Shown piece after piece: positions 36,950 to 47,380 of a stretch of 64,000 bases of DNA (its first letter is position 1; each line of letters starts with the position of its first letter). The DNA is from Rhopalosiphum padi (Eukaryota; Arthropoda; Insecta; Hemiptera; Aphididae), in NCBI RefSeq assembly GCF_020882245.1, contig NC_083598.1:85317714-85381713 (forward strand), written 5' to 3'. The notes under the pieces were generated by a model that saw only the letters and a program-made list of their open reading frames with translations, made no database searches and was not told where the DNA came from. Position numbers and translations under genes: made by a program.

Positions 36950-38600
36950 ATACGATGCGTATTAACGATAAATCTCGTATTTACACCGGTGAACAATTAA
37001 GGCTCGGGCGAGCGTGTGTGCGCATTACTGTTATCAATATCTGTTTTACCGTTGACGGACAATAATACATAAACCGTATAATTTCGGTTGATATTCCGCT
37101 CTCTTCCAGCCACGCGACGTATAATATTATATAATATCGGGTGCGACGAGAGTTCGTCGGAGTGCGATTGTCGCGATTATTCTCACTCGAGTTTAAATCC
37201 CGACGATATTATTATAATAATCAAATACGAAGTGAAGGTCGTGAATTCGTGTGTGTGTGATGCGCGCGCGCGCGTCGCGTCGCGTCGTCTCGTTTTATAT
37301 TATAATATGCTCACGCCTTGCCCAGTGACCTATATACGGCCCGCGTAGACATCGTCGTCGTCGTCATCGGCGGCGGTGGCGGCGGCGCGGCGTCCTTTCC
37401 GCGATATTATTTTTCGCGTTTTCCGCGCGTCTCGCGAACGCTTCAAACCCGGCCCAATCCAAAGCCGCCGGAAAACCTGCTTTTATTTTCTCTCATCGAC
37501 CTCCACGTCGTATTTTAACACCCCGACCGGCATCGATCGTGTGCGCGCGACAAACACGATAATAATAAACAGTATATATATTGTATATTATAGATAACGA
37601 CGACAATATAATATTATAATAGCCAATAGGTAATAAAACACAAATCTAATAAGCTACTCTGTATATATATATATATATATGTGCTCTACATTGATATCGT
37701 GTGCACTGCGTGTGTACGGTTATAAGTTCTTACTTGTGCCGTGGCATTTGCGGTGTACTGAACTCGGCCCAACGACATCGGGTCTCGCAGGTTGGCAATG
37801 AAAAAAAAAAACAACCAATAACAACAGATCCAAAAAAAAAAAAACGACGTCGGCACTCGAAAACCGTGACGCCTCGTCGGGGCCGAAATCCGTGGCAAAA
37901 CGCGTGAAACCCAACGACGACGCCTTACTATGCGATAAGAGACTCGCGGAAGACGGCCGTCGGCGAACACCTCTGTACGAAATGGGGAACGTTGCGCGCG
38001 ACGGTTGTCGAGCACGGACGACGGCGACGAGCTCGGACGACGAGGGAACGCGCCGTGAATTTTATCGCGCGCACTGCCCGGTTTTCCCGACGACGGCGGT
38101 GGCGGTCGATTTTTCCGCTCAGACTATACATACGCACCGACTTTGGGCGGCGGCCGCTACGGGGCGCCTCCCGCGACCGAGGACGTCCCTCTTCTCCCTG
38201 CCGCCACTCCGCCGTGACTTCCGCCGAATGCCCGTCGCGGTGGCGGGCGGGCGGGCGGGCAGGACGCGGAGGGCATATCGATTGTCTCCCATACCCGCTC
38301 CTCTCCCCCCCTCCCCCCGACGGAGGGGTCGACGTGACGCAAGAGTAAAATATGTATGTTTGGCGTGTGGGTATATTGATTTTCGAGCAGGTTTTCCGAA
38401 CAACCGAGTGCGTGGGTGCGTGCGTGCGCGGGTGTGTGCATGTAGGTGGGTGCGTGTGTGTGTGACGTTACGCACAAACGTCGAGTCCGTTCCGGAAAAT
38501 ATTTTTCGAAAATCGAGGGGGTTTGGGCGGCGCGGTGTACCACGCCGTACGACGATGACCATATAATATATACATATATAGTGCGTATAATATCGTATAC
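36950..38600. promoter_or_regulatory. GC- and CpG-rich island, possible stoned promoter/first exon
   Basis: Strongly GC-rich against AT-rich flanks, with runs such as GCGCGCGCGCG near 37262, CGTCGCGTCGCGTCG, GGCGG repeats near 37370 and GGGCGGGCGGGCGGG near 38245. Long frames open on both strands, have skewed composition and fit no family. A minus-strand donor-like CACAA|GTAAGA lies at about 37732-37737, so a 5' UTR exon of stoned could end here. Promoter islands of this kind are common at housekeeping and neuronal genes in insects with AT-rich genomes; linkage to stoned is inference from orientation. Confidence 0.35.
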
Positions 38601-39602
38601 TTAGTATACGACGTATACACAGTCGTCGTATATGGCTAAACCTCGAAGCGCCGCAATTATATTACTTTCGCGTTCCGAGTCATTCGGCGATCGCGTGACC
38701 CTTCAGGTGCAGTGTAAACGCGTAACACACGATAAAAAAACGTTGTAGTCATGAAATGGGGAGGGAGGGGGGTTTATGAAAATGTTGTCATCAAATAAAT
38801 GTGTCGAAGCGGTGTCGTCCCAGACGATAATAACCGCATGTATATAATATATTAAACAATTTCATTCTATAAATTTTCCAAGTTATTGATCGCGGATGAG
38901 CAGAGCTCGAGCTGCTGCACTGTGGCCGCGACGTCGACATCAGTTGAGATTTAATTCGAAAGTTTCGCTTCGAAATGACCGAACCATTAGTCCACCACTC
39001 GCTGGCCACTACTCTGTATTATTGCTCAGGGGTGTGAACAATATGTTATCCTTTAGTCACGGCAAAAGCCACAAACACGTGATTTTAACCCCGCGAAACG
39101 TCAAAGTCACAGAGCAACCGACTCGTTTTGCAGACGAATGAAATCATTTTAAAGTTTTTCAAAGTGTAATTTGTAGCTGTTCTTCACGTGTTTTTTCGTT
39201 GTACTTGAGACATAAAATTATTGCAAATTACCGTCATTATATCTGAAATGGCTGTTCACTTTTCACCGAAAGCTTTTTTTTACTTTTTTAATAACCGTCT
39301 TTCCCCAAAATGGATCTCATCGGAATTGATGTTTCTAAAAAATATGCGTAGGTATATTTACTATATTTATTACAATTGGTTACTAAACAGACAAGCCATG
39401 CGATATTATATAACGAGTAATGATTAATATAACAACTAGCCTGCTAGTGACTAAAACTAACTACGTATAAACTATAAAAATAACTCAAGTTGACATCGTT
39501 AAAAAAATGTTATGTAACATTAAGAAAGGAGGAAAAAAATACATTTGAGTAAAATCTGTAAGTGTATGCATATAATAAATCGTCCTCGTTCGTGAAAAAC
39601 GC

Positions 39603-39893
39603 ACAAAGTCCAGAAATCGATTTTTTCGGTTTATTATTAGACAAAATTCAGTTTAAAAATATCTACAATAATATGCTATACTCAACTAAGTCCTAATATT
39701 AAATAAATAATTTAAAATTTCCACTAATTCCATTCGATACTTTCCTTGATACGCAGAACACATTAAGTCCACGTGTAAACGTGTTCATTAAGTCCATGTG
39801 ATTTCGATAAATTTAGGATGTGCCAGGTCGACAATCACATACACACAAAAGACACTAATTCCATGTACACTATGCAAAAGACACTAAGTCCAC
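39603..39893 (+). repeat. cluster of degenerate CACTAAGTCCA repeats
   Basis: At least seven copies of a motif near CACTAAGTCCA(C/T)GTG, at about 39603, 39684, 39721, 39760, 39786, 39850 and 39880. The last two share a longer AAAAGACACTAAxTCCA unit. Spacing is irregular (26-80 bases). It may be an old tandem array or part of an unrecognised element. Confidence 0.6.
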
Positions 39894-41644
39894 CTTAGTT
39901 ATTTATATTTTAGCTATAATATATAGGAAATATAAATTTCACATTGCCAAGGTAAATTAAATTAAAATTTAAAATATTAAGCATGATCGTAAAAAGATAA
40001 ATAAAATATGAGTTAAGGATTTTTACGTGACCAAATTTCTGCAAAGTGATAATACCGCAAAAATGATAAGTATTCGTAGTAAAATTTTGTTACAACTTTA
40101 AATTGTAGGTTAAGTATGCAGGAAACAAGGATTTTTACGTTATGATTATGTATGCTATTTTGTAATCTTTAAATCGTGTATATACGTAGAGCACGAAGAT
40201 ATGTGGCCTAATGAGTACAAATATTATAGCACAAAACATATTATATAAACTGCATAAAGATTTAATTTTATCAGCTATCAAGGTTTTTAAACTAATGATC
40301 GGTTTGATGAGTTAATTTCAGTGAATTAACTTATACATACATTTATTATATTATATTATAACACTAAAATATTATAGTTTTGATTAATTTATCAATAACA
40401 AATTAATTAAATTAATAAAAAGTGTCTTCACAAGATTATTTTTAATAAAACCCTTGAGTTTATTCAGTATTATATATAGGTGGTAACTTTAAGTGTATTT
40501 GCCCTGTGCGGTAAGTGTTTCAGTGTACGTGAATTGGGTGTTAAAAGCAGATAAGTGTACACATAAAATATATGGTTTTTAATAGTTTTATGAATAATTA
40601 ATTAATTTTAATTATTGGTAAATTATGAGTTTTCACTTATTTTTAAATAAAGAAAATAATGTAAAATTTGTGTTGGTTTAACAATATTGTATCTCTAATA
40701 TTAAATATTTTGTATTCTAATAAAAAAAAAACAATATTATAGCTTGTGATAGTTATTTATAAGCATAATATGCCATTGTTAGTAATAACAGTTTTATTAT
40801 TTAATTATAGGCTATATATTGTATATTCTATACTTTTTTACGATGTTTATCCAATCTCGGCTGAATATTATTATTTCAACTAAAATTATTAACAATTTAT
40901 TAGAAATTATTGTAATTGCGACCAACTCATAACGACAATATTTTATCATGAATCCATTGATAAAAATTAAAAATAAAATTACGAAGTATTTGTTGTTAAC
41001 CTATAAGAACAGTATTTTTAATTTAATTAAAATTAATTATCACGATAATGTTTTACATAATATATATATCTAATATAACAAATTACATTTATGTCAATTT
41101 GAAACTACGGAAATTCTATTATTTATTTTAATCAAATAATTAAATAATAAGCATAAAATGAGATGATGAAAAAAATATTTTAATGGTATTTTTTTTATAA
41201 ATTAAAAATATAATTATTCAAGCCATTAATAATTATTGATTGGTAATATTATTATACATTAGTATTTTATGGATCAATTCAAAGTAATAAATCACCACTA
41301 TTTTTCGTTACCGATGTAATTTTTCAAATTAGAAAGAACACCGAGAACTTTGAAGTTAATGTAATTTTTTCAGGTGACTTCTATAATAATGAACCATTAA
41401 CAAACGTATATTATGTGTTATTCAAATAATTATAATTAAAAATTAAACGATTAGTAGGTACCTGTTTATTAATTTTAATTACTAAAATGTAATTAGGATC
41501 TGGTAGCTACTGAGGAAATGCCTTATATTTTATAATCATAGCACGTACACAAAATATCATTATATTAACTTTGGTCGTGTACCGTGGTTTTCTCGACCGC
41601 CAGTAGCAATTTACAATTTGCCAAAATATTACAACAAAAATTAT

Positions 41645-41857
41645 AGGTGTCGCTGGACGTGATCATCGTAAGACGGTCTTTGGGCGTGAGGTCCCAGTCG
41701 TGGGCTGCGGAGAAAAATCGCTCATTCCTACTGCGAAAACGTGAAATGCATGGAGAGCAAAGAAGATATTATGAGAAATTCTGGTCGCCCACCTGCACGC
41801 ACCACAGGAATTTCGCGTATTAAAGTTTTGTGTTTATTATTATTAACAGCGACACCT
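41645..41857. mobile_element. short inverted-repeat element (MITE candidate)
   Basis: AGGTGTCGCTG at 41645-41655 and its exact reverse complement CAGCGACACCT at 41847-41857 bound a 213-base segment that is GC-richer than its flanks. A target duplication is not evident. Confidence 0.45.
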
Positions 41858-42391
41858 GCAATATTATGATAAAGTTTATTTTTAAAAAACGACTATTTAA
41901 AATTAAAATATCATTATAAGTACGTTTTTAATTCATAAGCCAATATAGAGCCTTCGCATAAATTTATAATGCGAAATCACGAATGCTCAGTTCGCGTGTA
42001 GGTTTTTAGTGGTACACGACGTATCACATTTTGAGATGGGAATTCGGGATTCCGAAGTGAAAATATTCGACTTTATAATGATTGGCTACGAAGCAGTAAC
42101 CGACCGTTGCTGGGCGAAGTGCTTATTAATAAATATTAATTATCGCATTGACATAAAATACAATATTTCGTATACATATATTATGGCCTATACAACTCGC
42201 GATATTACAATAGGTCAATCGATATTTGGAGCATATTATAATGATAATATTAATATTCGATTCCGTTGCAAAGTGACCAGACATTTAAGCACGCTTATGG
42301 CGATACCGTAAGACGTAGTGATCAAAAGAAATAGACGAACACACGATAAGTTGGATTTAACATTCGTATAATATAATCGGAAGTGTGAAGT

Positions 42392-42415
42392 AAACAAAAC
42401 AAAACAAAACAAAAC
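42392..42415 (+). repeat. (AAAAC)n microsatellite
   Basis: Nearly five AAAAC units just downstream (in gene sense) of the Rasputin-like retrogene. Confidence 0.85.
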
Positions 42416-42472
42416 AGTGAACTGGCGTTGCACTGGAACAAATATTATCGTTATTATCGACTAAAGGTCGTG

Positions 42473-43489
42473 TTACGCTTCGGGGAACAGTTGTCTTCGG
42501 CCTTTGGACGGGTGCATGTTGACGCGGTTGCCGTTGCACAGCTCGATCGGTCCACCGGCGAGCGCGGCTTCCACGCCCTCGGGTCCGCTGAACGTGACGA
42601 AAGCGTAATTATATTTGGCTGGTCTACCGGACCGGTTGTGACCGGCTATGATGCGCACGTGCACCACTTCACCGTACTCGGAGAACGTTTTCCGCAGATG
42701 CTCCGCCGTGGTGGCGCCCGTCAAGCGGCCGACAAAAAGCTGAAAGCCGGTCGACGACTGCTGACGTCCGCCGGCTGCGTGGCCGGTCCGGGCGACGCCG
42801 TGGCTGGTCCGGGGGGCGCCGTGGTCGTCCGCAGCCGCCGGTACCGGTGGCCGTGCGACGAACGCGTGCTGGACGATGGACGCGACCACGGCGAACGACC
42901 GGGGAGCACTGAACTCGACCACGAATGACTGGACGAACCGATCCGAAATGGCCATCACGAGCAATTTGCCGGATGCGCACCGGACCGTGTTTACCGATTC
43001 GATGATCACCTGCCCGCCATTCCCGTGACTCCCGTCCACCGTCGCCGAGGTCCCGAACAGCTGGCGCAACCGCTGCCGGCCCGCGACCACTGTCCGCCTG
43101 CCGCCGGCGTCCACGTCACAATATTGCGCGCCCTCCGCGTAGAACCGCCACACGTGTTCCGGCGCGTTGTACAACACTGTGTAGTATTGCCGGACCAACT
43201 CGTGGCCGATCGCGGCGTCGCGGCCGCCGGGAATCGTGGCCGTAGACCCGCCGCCGCCGTTCGGATCTACCGCCATGCACTCCTCGTCGCGACGCTCGTG
43301 ATGACGTCGCCGCTGACCGATGTGGCCGAGCCCTGGACCGGCTTTTTTGAACGCCTCGGCCTTTCGCCGGGAGCCGCCCCCGCGAAGTCTAGCACGTCCG
43401 TCTTCCGGTACGGTCGGCTTCGTCGCATCCATCGATCGCATCGCTGAATATCCGTATAGTGGCGAATATAATATAATAATAAATATCAA
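42473..43489 (-). CDS. G3BP/Rasputin-like protein, intronless retrogene (NTF2-like + RRM)
   Basis: RNA-binding protein of the G3BP/Rasputin type, which in other animals acts in stress granules. One uninterrupted 338-codon frame. The NTF2-like domain spans about residues 94-212 (GHELVRQYYTVLYNAPEHVW is close to the family's first helix). A short Ala/Gly/Arg linker follows, then an RRM at 249-327 with RNP2-like FQLFVGRLTG and RNP1-like KYNYAFVTF. Family members are usually 450-700 residues, with a long acidic/Pro-rich linker and a C-terminal RGG tail; both are missing, and the second half of the NTF2 domain is divergent. Start is uncertain: ATGs at 43489, 43441, 43432 and 43276 are in frame; 43276 is nearest the domain. 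Lack of introns and high GC content against AT-rich surroundings suggest a retrocopy kept under selection. Not the parental rasputin gene. Confidence 0.85.
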   Translation of the reverse strand: MIFIIILYSPLYGYSAMRSMDATKPTVPEDGRARLRGGGSRRKAEAFKKAGPGLGHIGQRRRHHERRDEECMAVDPNGGGGSTATIPGGRDAAIGHELVRQYYTVLYNAPEHVWRFYAEGAQYCDVDAGGRRTVVAGRQRLRQLFGTSATVDGSHGNGGQVIIESVNTVRCASGKLLVMAISDRFVQSFVVEFSAPRSFAVVASIVQHAFVARPPVPAAADDHGAPRTSHGVARTGHAAGGRQQSSTGFQLFVGRLTGATTAEHLRKTFSEYGEVVHVRIIAGHNRSGRPAKYNYAFVTFSGPEGVEAALAGGPIELCNGNRVNMHPSKGRRQLFPEA

Positions 43490-46400
43490 TTGTACTGTTG
43501 TGACGGGTAAAGAGGCGTTTGTTTGAATGACCGGACTCGTCGACCGTCGCGTGACAACCTTCTTGTTATTGAAACGATAGCAACGCTACGAGAAAATTGT
43601 ACAAGCCAGCGATTTGTTTTTCGCGAATTCGCATTCGGAACAATATTATAGCATTTCTTACCGCCGTTTGCGAGCTATTCGACTCGATTCGCCGCGATTC
43701 ATATTACATGATAATAACTAATTTTAATTCATTGCCGCTGTACCTAAAAAAAAATATTTCTATAGTAATGTAAGTAAGAATAATTGTATAACTAATAAAA
43801 AAGCTATATTGTTAATTACTTATTACTTGAACTTTAATTATATATTATGTAGAATTTAAGTATTTAATATTGTTGGTAATCACAAATTTAGTTCTTCTTT
43901 GTTAATCTTATTTTCTTTGTTCTTTTTTTCTAAAATATTATATTTCACACTATCAACTCATCTACCTCGCCACAAGCATTGCTTAATGAGGTGGATAAAT
44001 TAATAATTTATTGTTACATTGTTACACTGTATGTCATTTCGTTGTTTCGATAATAAATTATTAAATATAAAAAAAAAATAAATAAAATAATGCGTGTTTC
44101 AATTGAACAGATGAAAATATTATTCTTTGTACAATAACATTATATAAGTCAACATTTTAATATTATAAAAACAAAGATTACTCATCGATTAATCGGCAGA
44201 CCAGCTTTTGCTTAATATTTCGTCTTTGTTTATTTTGTATAATATATAGGTACACAAACTGTCCCCGTGCACTTCGTCGCCCATACATAAAGGCGGTGGT
44301 CGTTTGAGCGAAGGTAATAATTTTGACCAAAAAAAAAAACAATAGTCGATTGGGTGAGTCAAATTATTTTTACCTATATATGTGTGGTAAAAACCTGGTG
44401 ACAGATACGGTTGATATTATTGCTAATCATTATTAATCACTATTATTGTTGTATGTTATTACTTATAGTACTCTATATAGTCTATATAGTGGTTAAATCT
44501 GCAGCGCGTAACACGAGACGAGAAATTAAATTAAAACGCATTTCTCACTTCCGCGGACACCACAGTCCGCTGCTATTAATATTCCCGCATTAAATATGTC
44601 CCGTTCATATTAATTAAAAAAAAAAAATAGCAACATAATAATATAATATTATATTATTTGTATGCTCGGTCGAATACCGTCATTTTAAATTGTGGTTTTC
44701 ATATTATATACGGGCGAAAAATCAATATATTTACATCCTATAAGACCACATATATTTTATTACGCGATCCAAATAGACATATTGAATAATATATAACATG
44801 CAAATAAAATATCAGTATAACCTTTTATATGCTAATCAATCAAAAATAAAAATATTCATCAATTTATAGTTTGTCATTTTTATGAAAGTGGAAAAGTCGT
44901 TGCTTGTTGTAGTTTTAGTCAAACATACCCAAGGCATTATACACCCTTTGTGATTGCGTTTTTTAAAAATAAAATTAGAAATATTATTGCGCGCACACGA
45001 CTTGATATAGTTTATTTCAATGATAATAATATTTAATGATGTTCTCGAATTCTCGATGATTGGGAACACTAAATATTTTATTTTGCCACATGTAAATATT
45101 ATGTAATGTTATAAGTAACTCGTTAATCGATAAACGAAAATAAAATATGTCCAAAGAATTAAAGAAAGAATATTTCATTTCGATTTGATATATATATATA
45201 TTATATAACATCTAATATTTGGTAACGAGTAAGTTGTTATTCGCTTACAACAATCTGTCACAACTTTTAATTAAAAAAGTGTAAATGTTGAATGTATGGT
45301 AACATTTATACTTACAGCAAAATATAACTAAATAATTTTCATAATTAAACTCATGTTAATGAAAACTGACAAAAGTTTTTAGTTGCTATTTTATTAAATA
45401 GTCCTCAAACGAGAAAATGCATAAATTGTATAAATACTTTAAGGATAATATTATATAATATACACACATATATATATATATATATATAATGTTGTAAGTA
45501 TTTAAGAATTATATGTGACAATATATAATTTATATTAAAATGTCAAAATTAAACCATACCTATATTTTAATATTTTATTATTATTATAATATTATGGTAA
45601 AATAATTTATTACACGATTATGTCCTCCGAAGACTTAGTGAAAATTTGATTGATAGAAACAAAAACAGTTACTAGTATAAAAAACATTTTGTTTTTCTAT
45701 TTTGGCATTGTACCATATAAGTTTTAAAAATATTAATCATTTAATTTTTGACATTTAGTATTTTACGGCGAAACTATGAAAAGGTGAAACTATTTGCAAC
45801 TATAACTACCTATTAGCTGTTTTGACTCGACGTAGCGTCGTAGCGTGACGTGCGTGACGAGTATGGATTATGGTGTCTAAATGTCTTTCATTACGCTCTC
45901 GACACTTATTTGACGCGTTAAGATGAATATTATTTTAACCAATCACATATAGATATTAAACACACGGTAAATACACAGTTCTGATTAAGATCGTACGTAA
46001 AAAAAAACAGTAAAACAAGATCAAACAAGCTGAAACTATTTTTTAAATTTAGAGTATTAGGCGCCGGTGACAAAAAATCAAGAGCAATGACAAATCATCT
46101 TATTTGTTACTCAGTTCTTGAATTATTAACCACGATTATAAATCGTAAGATTGCCTCTTCAAATATAAGTACCATCTTGGTAAGACTCTCGACGTATAAA
46201 TAATTTACAGTATACGACTTTATAAAGGACTCCTTCTGTAAACAGTCACAAGTCACGACGTTTTTACAAAAAAAAAAAAAATCTTGTACAATACATTTCT
46301 TGCTTTACGAATGTTACCTAAATGATATAATATATGTCCTCATATTCGTATAAATTTATATGATAATAATAATACAATCGATATTTTGTCTCTTAATTTA

Positions 46401-46726
46401 AATACCTTAGACTAGTAAGTATTTTAATATTCAACAATATTAGTAAAACAATTTATAGTCATTATAGTCATTAATCGATATTGTTAAAACAATAGTTTTC
46501 TTGTTTTATTTTTATTTCTTGTACAAATTATAGGTAGATAACTTTATAGGACATATCTATACAGATTAAAATATCTAAGAAATTAAGGTGTTAACAAATT
46601 TTATTATTTACTTTTGAATTCGTAACAAAATGTGTGAAATCATTTGAATATGATTATATAATATAATATAGTTTAATGCGAAAGTCGTTCTTTTTAGTAC
46701 AATATTAATTTTGTGTCAAAAGTTAA
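43490..46726. other. gene-free AT-rich tract
   Basis: No coding exon recognised. It holds TA-rich simple sequence (for example 45470-45489) and scattered A-runs. The region just above 43490 would be the promoter of the retrogene; no TATA box could be singled out. Confidence 0.55.
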
Positions 46727-47155
46727 GAGGACGTCTCACCCGCATGTGTTGTCTCCGTCTTACACGCGTACCACATGTTAAATTTTCGGTCACCAGTTTC
46801 AATAGTGTGCTTTTAGTTTTAATATTATAGTGAATTGACCTATTATCAAACTCTTGGGTAAGAACATTATCCGTGTTCTCTCGTTGGCTTTTTACGATAT
46901 TTTAATTTTTAAATGTGAATTATGAGCATTTTCAAATATTTAATAATTTCATACTCATAACTCGCCTAAAAATTAAAATATCGTAAAAAGCCAACGAGAG
47001 AACACGGATAATGTTCTAACCTAAAAGTTTGATAATAGGTCAATTGCACTCTAATATATTAAAACTAAAAGCACACTATTGAAACTGGTGAACGAAAATT
47101 TAACATGTGGTACGTGTGTAAGACGGTGACAACACATGCGGGGTGAAACGTCCAC
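46727..47155. mobile_element. foldback (long inverted repeat) element
   Basis: Two arms of about 185 bases (46727-46911) and 179 bases (46977-47155) are near-perfect reverse complements around a 65-base loop. The arms share, for example, GAGAGAACACGGATAATGTT and CAATAGTGTGCTTTTAGTTT with few mismatches. TTAA lies at both outer edges (46723-46726 and 47156-47159), a possible target duplication as for piggyBac-type mobilisation. Ends read GAGGACGT and ACGTCCAC. No frame inside, so non-autonomous. Confidence 0.88.
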
Positions 47156-47340
47156 TTAAGTCATATGTCATACTCATATATATATAATTTATTATTATGG
47201 ATTAATATTATTTATATTAGCAAAATAATATTTTTAATAAATTATCTACATTATTTTATATATAATAATAAGTGTTATTATTTCGTTTTCGTTTTATTCG
47301 CCATCAGCATATTATCATTTCGATTTTAATTTTTATGACT

Positions 47341-47346
47341 TTTATT
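47341..47346 (-). terminator. polyadenylation signal of the secreted Ser/Gly-tailed gene
   Basis: AATAAA on the minus strand 35 bases after the TGA stop at 47381. Confidence 0.6.
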
Positions 47347-47380
47347 GTTTCTGTATAACTATAGCTATTATTCAGTATCC

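Larger units (their letters stand above)
38601..42391. other. gene-free AT-rich tract
   Basis: No coding exons recognised. It holds the AAGTCCA repeat cluster (39603-39893) and a short inverted-repeat element (41645-41857), listed separately. Confidence 0.55.

Noticed and set aside
37892..38566. 224-codon open frame on + and overlapping frames on - in the GC-rich island
   Set aside because: Frames open in several registers because GC-rich DNA has few stops. The translations are Arg/Ala/Pro-rich, show no domain and no splice logic.
42428..42928. 166-codon plus-strand frame
   Set aside because: Antisense shadow of the Rasputin-like RRM region.
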